Source: Algicola sp.
GTDB lineage: Bacteria > Bacteroidota > Bacteroidia > Flavobacteriales > Flavobacteriaceae
Length of the DNA stretch: 49,156 nucleotides
Assembly: GCA_018222835.1 (NCBI GenBank)
Contig: JAAEZN010000001.1
Location: 40,232-89,387, forward strand
Reading direction: 5' to 3'
Shown here piece after piece: positions 15,399-22,957 of this stretch. The position numbers and the translations under genes are program-made. Numbering within the stretch: the stretch's first letter is position 1; every line of letters starts with the position of its first letter. The notes below the pieces were generated by a model. That model had not been told where the DNA came from, searched no databases, and saw nothing but the letters and a program-made list of their open reading frames with translations.

Positions 15399-16094
15399 TT
15401 AATGGGCGTTTTCTTTTAAGTAAGACCCAAAATTTTGTTTAAACCGATTTAATCGTGGAATGGAAACATTTCGAATGTAACTGTTGTTGGGATTTCGTCT
15501 TTCGTAATCTTGATGATATTCTTCCGCCATGTAGAACTTGTCAAAGGCTTTTACTTCTGTTACAATGGAGCGATTGCCGTAAACATTTTTAGTCTCCAGT
15601 TCATTAATGTAATCTTGGATAATTTTCTTTTCCTTTTCGTTCTTATAAAAAGCAATTGAGCGATATTGTGCGCCACGGTCCGGTCCTTGTTGGTTTAAGG
15701 TGGTGGGGTCGTGCGAACCAAAGAACACCTGCACCAATTGGGTAAAAGATATTACTTCTGGGTCGTAATATACTTTCACAGCTTCGGCATGTGTGGTCCT
15801 GCCATAAGAAACTTGTTCGTAAGTCGGGTCTTTCTCCGTTCCACCCGAATATCCGGAATATACCTCTTTAACACCCTTTACACTCTCAAAAATAGCTTCA
15901 ACGCACCAAAAGCACCCGCTTGCAAAATAGGCGGTCTCAAATTTTTGGAGTTGGGCTTCCGATAACTTGGTTTGTACCTCAGTTGTGTGCTCAGCTTTTT
16001 GAGCAACTTCCTTTTGCTCGGACTTTGTTTTTGGTTGGCAACTAACGGATGTTAAAAAGAGTAGAATTATAAATGAAGTTCTCACGATGTCCAT
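15399..16094 (-). CDS. msrA: Peptide methionine-S-sulfoxide reductase MsrA, lipoprotein form
   Basis: 231 residues. MsrA reduces methionine-S-sulfoxide in damaged proteins. The motif GCFWC at residues 60-64 holds the catalytic Cys61, followed by VYSGYSGG. An N-terminal hydrophobic stretch ending in the lipobox TSVSC (Cys19) and a charged linker to about residue 50 precede the MsrA domain, so this copy should be periplasmic and lipid-anchored. No MsrB domain is fused or adjacent. It is divergent from the small ORFs at 16493-16826, across a gene-free region of nearly 400 bases. Confidence 0.95.
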   Translation of the reverse strand: MDIVRTSFIILLFLTSVSCQPKTKSEQKEVAQKAEHTTEVQTKLSEAQLQKFETAYFASGCFWCVEAIFESVKGVKEVYSGYSGGTEKDPTYEQVSYGRTTHAEAVKVYYDPEVISFTQLVQVFFGSHDPTTLNQQGPDRGAQYRSIAFYKNEKEKKIIQDYINELETKNVYGNRSIVTEVKAFDKFYMAEEYHQDYERRNPNNSYIRNVSIPRLNRFKQNFGSYLKENAH

Positions 16095-16492
16095 GTTTTT
16101 TTCTTTAGTAGGGATAAGGTACCAACAATTACTTGGAATGTCGTTAAAAAATGTTAATCGTTCACTTTGGATTATAAATAAGGACTTTTGAGAGTAATCT
16201 GGAATTTGTAGGAAATAATCATATTTACCTACAAAAACTCATATCGATATAGTCTTTTTCCTACAAATAAATATTTGAAGTTCAGTAACTTACAGATGAA
16301 CTACATTCTGGATTATCGATGAAATGCACATGCGTTCGGTATGCTGTTTTTGAAGCCAAAAACCGTTATCGAGGATAAAATACACTTCATCTGAAAAAAA
16401 AATATTCACCGAAAGAAAAACGTCATTGACCGATGGAAATCGAGTTGGGCTTGTTCGCGAAAGTAATTTTACATCGTAAAACAATCAGAACA
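16095..16492. other. Gene-free region between msrA and a small secreted protein
   Basis: About 400 bases without a convincing gene. It holds three TTTGTAGG-type motifs (16204-16268), an 8-bp inverted repeat CAGATGAA (16293-16300) / TTCATCTG (16386-16393) enclosing smaller hairpins, including GTTTTTG/CAAAAAC (16346-16363), and near the right end a possible weak promoter: TTG at 16445-16447, 16 bases, then TAATTTTA at 16464-16471. Whether it encodes an RNA is open. Confidence 0.5.
16204..16268. promoter_or_regulatory. Three phased TTTGTAGG operator-like motifs
   Basis: ATTTGTAGGAAA at 16204-16215 and its exact reverse complement TTTCCTACAAAT at 16257-16268 form a 12-bp inverted repeat. A third, nearly identical inverted copy, TTACCTACAAA, lies at 16225-16235. 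The centres are about 20 and 32 bases apart, near two and three helical turns, as expected for protein sites on one DNA face. The binding factor is unknown; the target could be msrA or the small ORFs. Confidence 0.4.
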
Positions 16493-16729
16493 ATGAAGAC
16501 AATTTTCACCATCATCGCAATCACTTTTTTCGGAACTATGGCCAGCGCACAGAACATTTCCAAAAAAATCAATGTAGATGTATTTACTGAAAGTGTTGAG
16601 TTAAAAATAGAAACTAGCACTGGCATTAGAAAGGATAGAAAGATGGCAAGATTGTACAAGTTTAAGAACTCTCGTATCAAAAAAGAGCTTTCTTTTAAAA
16701 CTAAGAGGAACAATGCTAAATTGGCTTAA
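16493..16729 (+). CDS. Small secreted basic protein, function unknown
   Basis: 78 residues from ATG 16493. The first 20 (MKTIFTIIAITFFGTMASAQ) are a textbook signal peptide with an ASA-Q cleavage site, leaving a basic mature peptide of about 58 residues rich in Lys and Arg. An upstream TTG would add 20 residues before the signal peptide and is rejected. I recognise no domain. The clear signal peptide, a possible promoter just upstream and the downstream terminator at 16859-16883 support a real gene. Confidence 0.7.
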   Translation: MKTIFTIIAITFFGTMASAQNISKKINVDVFTESVELKIETSTGIRKDRKMARLYKFKNSRIKKELSFKTKRNNAKLA

Positions 16730-16826
16730 TCCAATGTTGGCATTTTTAGTCCCTTTTGTTTTGTTTTTCTGTGCTGCGTTTGTTTTGGCAACTATTGCAT
16801 ATTCCTTTAGACATAGGAAATTCTAG
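16713..16826 (+). CDS. 37-residue single-pass membrane peptide
   Basis: This short frame begins at ATG 16713, 17 bases inside the end of the preceding small secreted-protein gene, and stops with TAG at 16824-16826. The product starts MLNWLNPMLAFLVPFV, has one hydrophobic helix covering about residues 8-30, and ends in a basic tail FRHRKF, which suits a membrane peptide with a cytoplasmic C-terminus. A terminator follows 32 bases later. The overlap suggests translational coupling. ATG 16734 is an alternative start. Support is from frame, topology and context only. Confidence 0.5.
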   Translation: MLNWLNPMLAFLVPFVLFFCAAFVLATIAYSFRHRKF

Positions 16827-16858
16827 ATATAAAAACTATAACTTGAGAGTATTTTGAA

Positions 16859-16883
16859 GGGTCGGTTTTAACCGGCCTTTTTT
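16859..16883 (+). terminator. Rho-independent terminator after the small ORF pair
   Basis: GGTCGGTT (16860-16867) pairs with AACCGGCC (16870-16877) with one G-T wobble, followed by six T to 16883. It ends the rightward small-gene transcript just before the convergent kinase stop at 16899. Confidence 0.8.
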
Positions 16884-16898
16884 AATACAATATCGTTG

Positions 16899-18119
16899 TT
16901 AATGATCTACCGAGTTGAATTGCTCGATTACTTCTTCAAACTCTATGGCGTAGTGAGTGCCTTGTTTGGCATAATCCCTCGAAATAGAACCTCTGAGCTG
17001 GCGTGCCAAATTGTAGATTAGCTTTAAACCTAGTGAATTGGAAGTTTTTGGGTTGATTTCCTCGGAATAACCAATACCATTGTCTCCGAGATACATTTTA
17101 TAACGATTATCTCCGATCTTTTCTACCGAAACATGGATTTCCCCATTTTGGACCTCGGCTATACCATATTTTAACGCGTTGGTAATTGTTTCATTAATAA
17201 TGAGCCCGAGGGGGATAATCGTATCTATACTTAATTTATAGTTTTTTATGTCCAGGTTTACCTTTACATCATTACCACTTCTTTTTACGGACCGTACCAG
17301 ATAATCACAAAGTTCCTGAACGTAGGGCTTTAATTCTATCTTGGATAGGTAATCGTCACGTTTGTACAGCATCTCGTGCACCATGGCCATGGATACTACT
17401 CGGTTCTGGCTGCTTTTGATGATGTTACTGATCTTATCATCATCAATGGCTCTGGATTGTAGGCTTAAAAGACTGGAAACTGTTTGAAGATTGTTCTTTA
17501 CCCTGTGGTGTACTTCTTTTAATAGTGTTTCCTTTTCTTCGATACGTTCCTGTATTTCGTTCCTGGATTTGTAGAGTCGGTGATGTGCCCTAAGTAGATT
17601 CTTTCCGAAAACGCCGCCCAAGAGATAAACGGCAAAAACAGCGCTCAAATAAGCAAACCAGCTTTTGGATTCCAACGGAACCGTGTTTTCAGAAATTCTG
17701 AAATCCCCCGTATCATATAGAAAAAGCAAAGTGAGTACGGCCAAATTGAGAATAAGGTACAACTGACCAAATACCTTGGTGGTCACATATCCTGCAAAAA
17801 CAATGATGGCCAGAACAAAAATAAAGGGGCTCTGTATCCCGCCACTGTACATGGTGATGATAATGGCACCGATCATGGATAGGATAGAGGTTAGATTGTA
17901 CGTGAGTACCAAATTCTTATGCTGTTGGTATAAAAGTGTATTTGTTAGGTTAACAATGGCGTAACCCAGAAAGGTGTAGGTTATCGTTCCTTCTATATTC
18001 AAGAAGAAAAAACAGACCAACCCAAAAATGGCAGCAAAAAAGGATGAATTGTAATTTACCTTAAGTATCAAATCAATCTTATCTTGTAATCTGTATGTAT
18101 CCTTTTTAGGAATCTTCAT
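16899..18119 (-). CDS. Membrane sensor histidine kinase, HisKA_2 type
   Basis: 406 residues. About six hydrophobic helices fill residues 25-175 with no large periplasmic domain, then a coiled linker, the HisKA_2 dimerisation domain (EVHHRVKNNLQTV at 203-214; phospho-accepting His205) and a HATPase_c domain with N-box NETITNALKYG (309-319), G1 DNGIGY (346-351) and G2 around LGLKL (363-367). All catalytic motifs are intact. No response regulator is adjacent, so it is an orphan. The membrane module may sense a lipid-soluble or membrane signal. It lies leftward, downstream of secA but behind secA's terminator. Confidence 0.9.
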   Translation of the reverse strand: MKIPKKDTYRLQDKIDLILKVNYNSSFFAAIFGLVCFFFLNIEGTITYTFLGYAIVNLTNTLLYQQHKNLVLTYNLTSILSMIGAIIITMYSGGIQSPFIFVLAIIVFAGYVTTKVFGQLYLILNLAVLTLLFLYDTGDFRISENTVPLESKSWFAYLSAVFAVYLLGGVFGKNLLRAHHRLYKSRNEIQERIEEKETLLKEVHHRVKNNLQTVSSLLSLQSRAIDDDKISNIIKSSQNRVVSMAMVHEMLYKRDDYLSKIELKPYVQELCDYLVRSVKRSGNDVKVNLDIKNYKLSIDTIIPLGLIINETITNALKYGIAEVQNGEIHVSVEKIGDNRYKMYLGDNGIGYSEEINPKTSNSLGLKLIYNLARQLRGSISRDYAKQGTHYAIEFEEVIEQFNSVDH

Positions 18120-18224
18120 ATACTGCGCGTGAATGTTCCTTTATTGCCTAAGGTTGAATATGCCAGCAATAAGGTAGCTTAATGGGGTGTTTTAATGCTG
18201 TAAATCTAATTATGTTTTTGGTAT

Positions 18225-18257
18225 AAAAAAAGTGGCAGCTATATTAACTGCCACTTT
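18225..18257 (-). terminator. Rho-independent terminator after secA
   Basis: Read leftward, a 10-bp perfect stem AAAGTGGCAG/CTGCCACTTT (arms 18248-18257 and 18229-18238) with a 9-base loop is followed by a run of T (complement of A18225-18231). It lies 21 bases after the secA stop. Confidence 0.9.
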
Positions 18258-18278
18258 GTGGTTTTTGAGAAGGGGTTT

Positions 18279-21200
18279 TTAGTCGTTTACCAGTACCCAT
18301 TCTCCCTTATCTATCAGAGGTTCTGCCTGTTTGTATTTCATTGTTTTGCTTTCGCCGGACATCACATTTTTAATGGTGACCTTTTCGTTTCGTCCAATTT
18401 TTGGTTTTTCGCGGACTATGGTCTCTGTGATTTGCGGTCTTTGTCCTTGTGTTTGCCCAGCGGCACGGTTCTGCGCAGCCAATTCATCACTGTTGGGAAT
18501 TTCCTCTTTTGTTGTTTGAAGCTTTTCCTTTGGCCTGCGCACATTGCGTGCTTCTTGGATTTGACCGGTATTTTCGGAGGGCAATTCTCCTTTGAACAAG
18601 AACGAGATGACTTCTTTGTTGACCTTGTCCATCATTTCCTTGAAAAGCTCAAATGCTTCGAACTTATAGATTAACAAGGGATCTTTTTGTTCATGAACCG
18701 CCAATTGCACGGACTGCTTTAATTCGTCCATTTTGCGCAAGTGGGTTTTCCACGAATCATCTATAATGGCCAGGGTAATATTTTTTTCAAAATCCGTGAT
18801 CAATTGCTTTCCATTACTATTGTACGCCTTTTCTAAATTGGTGACAACGTTCAGGGATTTGATTCCATCTGTAAAAGGAACAACGATTCGCTCGAACTTG
18901 TTGGCTTCGTCTTCGTAAACCTTTTTGATGACCTGGAATGCAATTGTGGCACTACGCTCCATTTTTTGTTTGTAGAAATCGTAGGCTTCGTCATTGATCT
19001 TCCCGGCAATCTGCTGGAAGTTCATTTTTTTAAACTCCTCTTCGGTGATAGGTGAGGTGATGGAAAAATATTTAATGAGCTCGAACTCAAAATTCTTGTA
19101 GTCATCCGCCATTTTGTTGGTCTCTGCGATTACTTCGCAAGTATCGTAGATCATATTGGCGATGTCCACTTTCAATCGTTCACCTTGTAATGCGTGTCTC
19201 CTTCTTTTATAGATAACCTCACGTTGAGCGTTCATTACATCATCATACTCCAACAAACGTTTACGGATACCAAAGTTGTTTTCCTCCACTTTTTTCTGTG
19301 CTCGTTCAATGGATTTGGTCATCATGGAATGTTGGATTACTTCACCATCTTCCAAGCCCATGCGATCCATCATTTTAGCTACACGGTCCGAACCGAAGAG
19401 TCGCATCAAATTATCTTCCAAAGAAACATAGAACTGTGAGCTTCCCGGGTCTCCCTGACGACCGGAACGACCTCTTAACTGTCGGTCCACACGTCTGGAG
19501 TCGTGGCGTTCTGTGCCAATAATGGCCAAACCACCAGCTTTTTTCACCTCTGGGGACAGTTTAATATCGGTACCCCTACCTGCCATGTTTGTTGCAATGG
19601 TAACTATACCGCCTTTACCGGCTTCGGCAACAATATCGGCCTCTTTCTTATGCAGTTTAGCGTTCAGTACGTTGTGAGGTACTTTACGAACGCTTAGTAG
19701 TTTGGACAGTAACTCCGATATCTCTACCGAAGTGGTACCGATCAATACAGGTCTGCCCGATTGCGAGAGTTTAGTAACCTCCTCGATGATGGCATTGTAT
19801 TTTTCTCGCTTGGTCTTGTAGATCAAATCATGTCTATCGTCTCGGGCAATAGGTCGATTGGTCGGAATTTCCATCACATCCAATTTGTATATCTCCCAAA
19901 ACTCTCCTGCTTCCGTTACGGCGGTACCCGTCATACCGGAAAGCTTGTTGTACATTCTAAAGTAGTTCTGGAGCGTTATGGTCGCAAAAGTCTGGGTCAT
20001 GGCCTCGATTTTTACGTTCTCCTTGGCCTCAATGGCTTGGTGGAGTCCGTCCGAGTATCTACGCCCGTCCATAATACGGCCCGTTTGCTCGTCCACGATC
20101 ATTACCTTATTGTTCATTACCACATACTCTACATCTTTTTCAAATAGGGTATAGGCTTTCAACAACTGGGTCATGGTGTGAATGCGTTCACTTTTCACTG
20201 CAAAATCCTTGAAAAGTTCTTCTTTGAGCTCAGCTTCCTTTTCGATTTCCAGACCTTGATTCTCAATTTTTGCAATCTCGCTACCAATGTCGGGCATCAC
20301 AAAAAATTCTTTATCCTGATCAGTTGAAATAGATTCTACACCTTTATCGGTGAGTTCAATTTGGTTGTTTTTTTCATCGATAACAAACAATAGGTCTTCG
20401 TCCACTTTTGGCATTTCCCTATTGTTGTCCTGCATGTAGAAGTTTTCTGTTTTTTGAAGCAGCTGTTTTACGCCTTCTTCACTCAAAAACTTGATGAGTG
20501 CCTTGTTTTTTGGCAATCCACGGTGAACACGAAGCAATAGGAAGCCACCTTCTTTGGTATTTCCTTCCTTGATCAATTTCTTGGCCTCTGCCAATACTCC
20601 AGTAAGGTGCTGGCGTTGTTTTTGTACAATATCGGCTACTTGTGGTTTTAGTTCATTGAACTCATGGCGGTCGCCTTCGGGCACGGGACCCGATATGATC
20701 AAAGGTGTACGGGCATCGTCTATTAATACCGAATCCACCTCATCCACAATGGCGTAGTGGTGTGGTCGCTGTACCAAATCATCCGGAGTGTGCGCCATAT
20801 TATCGCGGAGGTAATCAAACCCGAACTCATTGTTGGTTCCGTAGGTGATATCTGCGTTGTAGGCTGCTCTACGTCCGTCGGAATTGGGCGTATGCTTATC
20901 GATACAATCTACAGAAAGTCCATGGAACTCGAAAATGGGAGCCATCCAGGCACTATCCCTTTTGGCCAGATAATCGTTCACTGTAACCAAGTGGGCTCCT
21001 TTCCCTGCGAGGGCATTTAGGTAGAGCGGGAGGGTGGCTACGAGTGTTTTACCTTCACCGGTCTGCATCTCTGCAATTTTACCTTGGTGCATGGAAATAC
21101 CGCCAATAAGCTGTACATCGTAATGTATCATGTCCCAGGTCACTTCTTTCCCTGCTGCGTCCCATGAATTTTGCCATACGGCTTTATCTCCTTCCAAGGA

Positions 21201-21641
21201 AACGTAATCCTTGTCTCCAGAGAGTATTCTATCAAATTCGCTGGCAGCAACGGTAATTGTTTCGTTGGCGGCAAAGCGCTTTGCAGTTTCCTTGACCACA
21301 GCAAAGGCTTCGGGAAGTATATCGTTAAGCGTTTTTTCGGAAATCTTGTAGGCCTCCTCGTTCAGCTTGTCTATTTCGGCATAAATGTCCTCGTTACGAT
21401 CAATGTCGGTAGAATTTTCCACCTCTGCCTGTAGTTCGGCAATTTTATCGTTTATTTCTTTACAGTCTTCGGCAATTTTGACCTTAAAGGAAGCTGTTTT
21501 TTGTCTTAGTTCGTCATGTGATAAGCCTTCCAGCTGCTGCTCAAAGGATTTTATCTCTTTCACCAAAGGTTGTAAAGATTTTACATCCTTTTCCGATTTA
21601 TCTCCTACAAAAACCTTTAGTACGGAATTAATAAAACTCAT
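18279..21641 (-). CDS. secA: Preprotein translocase motor ATPase SecA
   Basis: 1120 residues, the long form usual in Bacteroidota. SecA drives export of unfolded preproteins through SecYEG by ATP hydrolysis. Walker A MQTGEGKT is at residues 192-199, the DEAD-type DEVD box at 300-303, then the preprotein-crosslinking domain, the second helicase lobe with ATNMAGRGTDIKL and QLRGRSGRQGDPG, and the helical wing/scaffold. The C-terminus ends with a basic KPKIGRNEKV segment and lacks the Cys-rich SecB-binding zinc motif of proteobacterial SecA. It has its own -7 box, and a terminator on each side, so it is probably monocistronic. Confidence 0.98.
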   Translation of the reverse strand: MSFINSVLKVFVGDKSEKDVKSLQPLVKEIKSFEQQLEGLSHDELRQKTASFKVKIAEDCKEINDKIAELQAEVENSTDIDRNEDIYAEIDKLNEEAYKISEKTLNDILPEAFAVVKETAKRFAANETITVAASEFDRILSGDKDYVSLEGDKAVWQNSWDAAGKEVTWDMIHYDVQLIGGISMHQGKIAEMQTGEGKTLVATLPLYLNALAGKGAHLVTVNDYLAKRDSAWMAPIFEFHGLSVDCIDKHTPNSDGRRAAYNADITYGTNNEFGFDYLRDNMAHTPDDLVQRPHHYAIVDEVDSVLIDDARTPLIISGPVPEGDRHEFNELKPQVADIVQKQRQHLTGVLAEAKKLIKEGNTKEGGFLLLRVHRGLPKNKALIKFLSEEGVKQLLQKTENFYMQDNNREMPKVDEDLLFVIDEKNNQIELTDKGVESISTDQDKEFFVMPDIGSEIAKIENQGLEIEKEAELKEELFKDFAVKSERIHTMTQLLKAYTLFEKDVEYVVMNNKVMIVDEQTGRIMDGRRYSDGLHQAIEAKENVKIEAMTQTFATITLQNYFRMYNKLSGMTGTAVTEAGEFWEIYKLDVMEIPTNRPIARDDRHDLIYKTKREKYNAIIEEVTKLSQSGRPVLIGTTSVEISELLSKLLSVRKVPHNVLNAKLHKKEADIVAEAGKGGIVTIATNMAGRGTDIKLSPEVKKAGGLAIIGTERHDSRRVDRQLRGRSGRQGDPGSSQFYVSLEDNLMRLFGSDRVAKMMDRMGLEDGEVIQHSMMTKSIERAQKKVEENNFGIRKRLLEYDDVMNAQREVIYKRRRHALQGERLKVDIANMIYDTCEVIAETNKMADDYKNFEFELIKYFSITSPITEEEFKKMNFQQIAGKINDEAYDFYKQKMERSATIAFQVIKKVYEDEANKFERIVVPFTDGIKSLNVVTNLEKAYNSNGKQLITDFEKNITLAIIDDSWKTHLRKMDELKQSVQLAVHEQKDPLLIYKFEAFELFKEMMDKVNKEVISFLFKGELPSENTGQIQEARNVRRPKEKLQTTKEEIPNSDELAAQNRAAGQTQGQRPQITETIVREKPKIGRNEKVTIKNVMSGESKTMKYKQAEPLIDKGEWVLVND

Positions 21642-21653
21642 GAAATGTTTTTT

Positions 21654-21670
21654 CTTTTGATTGTCAAAAG
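21654..21670 (-). promoter_or_regulatory. Palindrome in the secA leader
   Basis: CTTTTGA, three bases, TCAAAAG: a perfect 7-bp inverted repeat 12 bases before the secA ATG, inside the predicted leader. It may form a small RNA hairpin near the start or be an operator. Only the symmetry supports it. Confidence 0.3.
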
Positions 21671-21715
21671 CTGTTCCATTGATGAGGTTACGATGGAATT
21701 CTTTCGCTAGGCTGT

Positions 21716-21723
21716 CAAAATTA
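21716..21723 (-). promoter_or_regulatory. Bacteroidota -7 box for secA
   Basis: On the minus strand this reads TAATTTTG (TAnnTTTG), 74 bases before the secA ATG and only a few bases after the terminator of the preceding gene. The expected -33 position falls inside that terminator hairpin and I see no TTG there. Confidence 0.5.
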
Positions 21724-21726
21724 CAT

Positions 21727-21754
21727 AAAAAAAAGCCTCGATCGAGACTTTTTT
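21727..21754. terminator. Terminator after the DUF2795 gene, symmetrical
   Basis: A palindrome around CTCGATCGAG (21737-21746), extended by AAG/CTT with one mismatch, flanked by eight A on the left and six T on the right, so it could work in both directions. Leftward it ends the DUF2795 transcript 23 bases after its stop. Confidence 0.85.
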
Positions 21755-21777
21755 AATGTGGTTTGTGTTTTTAAGAT

Positions 21778-22002
21778 TTAATATTCGTCCTCGTTCCAGA
21801 GGTAATCTTCCTCGGTGGGATAATCGGGCCAGATCTCCTCAATAGACTCATATATTTCTCCTCCTTCTTCTTCCATAGATTGTAAATTCTCTACAACTTC
21901 CAAAGGAGCTCCAGTTCGAATCGCGTAATCTATCAGTTCGTCTTTGGTTGCTGGCCAAGGCGCATCACTTAAATATGAAGCTAGTTCTAACGTCCAGTAC
22001 AT
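21778..22002 (-). CDS. DUF2795 family small acidic protein
   Basis: 74 residues from ATG 22002. It begins MYWTLELASYLSDAPWPATK and continues with DYAIRTGAP and VENLQS, which match the DUF2795 family of small helical proteins of unknown role, then a very acidic tail ending EDYLWNEDEY. A TTG ten codons earlier lies inside the -7 box at 22030-22037, so the ATG is preferred. It has its own promoter and terminator and is thus monocistronic between secA and the cobalamin adenosyltransferase gene. Confidence 0.88.
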   Translation of the reverse strand: MYWTLELASYLSDAPWPATKDELIDYAIRTGAPLEVVENLQSMEEEGGEIYESIEEIWPDYPTEEDYLWNEDEY

Positions 22003-22029
22003 AGTAACGGTTTGATTTATAATTTTTTG

Positions 22030-22037
22030 CAAAAATA
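22030..22037 (-). promoter_or_regulatory. Bacteroidota -7 box for the DUF2795 gene
   Basis: The minus strand reads TATTTTTG (TAnnTTTG), 27 bases before the ATG at 22002. This decides against the longer TTG start, which would overlap the box. Confidence 0.55.
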
Positions 22038-22124
22038 ATTTTTAAACCCAATTTGTCAAGTAAAAACACAATTATTTAAAAATTATTTTGTGGTTAACAA
22101 AACAATTAGGGTAAAAAAGCGAAT

Positions 22125-22685
22125 TTATTGGTCCAATTTCTCAGGAACCCATTTAATTTCTTTCGCTTTTAAATCCTTCGACAATTTGCGTGCCAATACG
22201 AACAAATAATCGGAAAGACGGTTGATATACGAGAGTAGGTTATCCGGTACGGGCTCATTTTCATGCAAGTAAGAAATCAACCTTTCGCCACGGCGACAAA
22301 CTGTTCTAGCAATATGACAGTATGACACTGTGGTATGTCCTCCTGGAAGGATAAAATGTGTCATTTCTGGAAGGTCTTCGTTCATTTTGTCCATTTCCTT
22401 CTCCAAAAATTCAATATCCTCTGTACTTATGCGCGGAATTTTTAATCTATTGTCTTTGTTGGGCTCCGTGGCCAAGATGGAACCCACGGTAAAAAGCTTC
22501 TCCTGGATCATAGTCAACGTTTGCATTGAGTGTGAATCCATTTGTTGATCACGTAGTAGGCCCAAATAGGAATTGAGTTCGTCTATGGTTCCGTAACTCT
22601 CTATCCTTACGTGGTGTTTGGGAACCCGTGTACCCGTAAACAAAGATGTTTTTCCTTTGTCTCCTGTTTTGGTATAGATTTTCAT
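22125..22685 (-). CDS. Cob(I)alamin adenosyltransferase, PduO type
   Basis: 186 residues. The enzyme transfers adenosyl from ATP to cob(I)alamin, making the coenzyme B12 needed by methylmalonyl-CoA mutase. The N-terminus MKIYTKTGDKGKTSLFTG is the family's ATP-binding signature; SYGTIDELNSYLGLL and ILPGGHTTVSYCHIARTVCR, with the RxxER-like CRRGERL, are also diagnostic for PduO/MMAB. It fits functionally with meaB, 10 kb away. The ATG lies only 5 bases from a seven-unit 7-bp tandem repeat, and I see no clear -7 box, so it may be read through from the genes to its right. Confidence 0.94.
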   Translation of the reverse strand: MKIYTKTGDKGKTSLFTGTRVPKHHVRIESYGTIDELNSYLGLLRDQQMDSHSMQTLTMIQEKLFTVGSILATEPNKDNRLKIPRISTEDIEFLEKEMDKMNEDLPEMTHFILPGGHTTVSYCHIARTVCRRGERLISYLHENEPVPDNLLSYINRLSDYLFVLARKLSKDLKAKEIKWVPEKLDQ

Positions 22686-22690
22686 TTTTT

Positions 22691-22742
22691 CAGTAGTCAG
22701 TAGTCAGTAGTCAGTAGTCAGTAGTCAGTAGTCAGTGGTCAG
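22691..22742. repeat. Heptanucleotide tandem repeat, (CAGTAGT)6 plus CAGTGGT
   Basis: Six perfect CAGTAGT units, a seventh with one substitution (CAGTGGT) and a partial eighth (CAG). It lies in the leader of the adenosyltransferase gene, ending 5 bases before its ATG. Because 7 is not a multiple of 3 and the array is outside the coding frame, a copy-number change would alter leader length, not the protein. Confidence 0.97.
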
Positions 22743-22778
22743 GGATGTTTACCTTTATTTCTGGCTATTGCTAATTGA

Positions 22779-22940
22779 TTATTGTTTATTGTTCTTATCG
22801 TGTTGGCGTTTCCCTTCCATAAATTTGCGGGACTTTCTGCGTTTTGTCGCCTTTTTGTTTCTGTACAAAACAATCAGATAAATAAGTCCCAGAACGGAAA
22901 GTACGTACCAAATGGTGTTATCTGTTGCTATATTTTTCAT
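22779..22940 (-). CDS. 53-residue single-pass membrane protein
   Basis: This short frame starts at ATG 22940, 17 bases after the preceding stop at 22958, and ends with TAA at 22779-22781. The product has one hydrophobic helix at about residues 10-26 (IWYVLSVLGLIYLIVLY), then a strongly basic tail (NKKATKRRKSRKF), fitting an N-out/C-in membrane peptide that could contact RNA, ribosomes or acidic lipids. It follows the ABC-F and methyltransferase-like genes and is probably in their operon. The function is unknown to me. Confidence 0.65.
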   Translation of the reverse strand: MKNIATDNTIWYVLSVLGLIYLIVLYRNKKATKRRKSRKFMEGKRQHDKNNKQ

Positions 22941-22957
22941 AAGTTAAAATTACCGTT

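Noticed and set aside
16290..16484. Leftward 64-codon frame in the msrA/small-ORF gap
   Set aside because: Composition is unlike a protein, there is no plausible leader and it overlaps the inverted-repeat structure; not called.
16899..18119. Two-component pair with secA-side genes
   Set aside because: No receiver domain or DNA-binding regulator is encoded nearby, and terminators separate the kinase from secA; it is treated as an orphan.
22691..22742. The regular CAGTAGT array as a CRISPR-like structure
   Set aside because: The unit is only 7 bases, contiguous and without spacers, and no cas genes are nearby. It is a simple tandem repeat.
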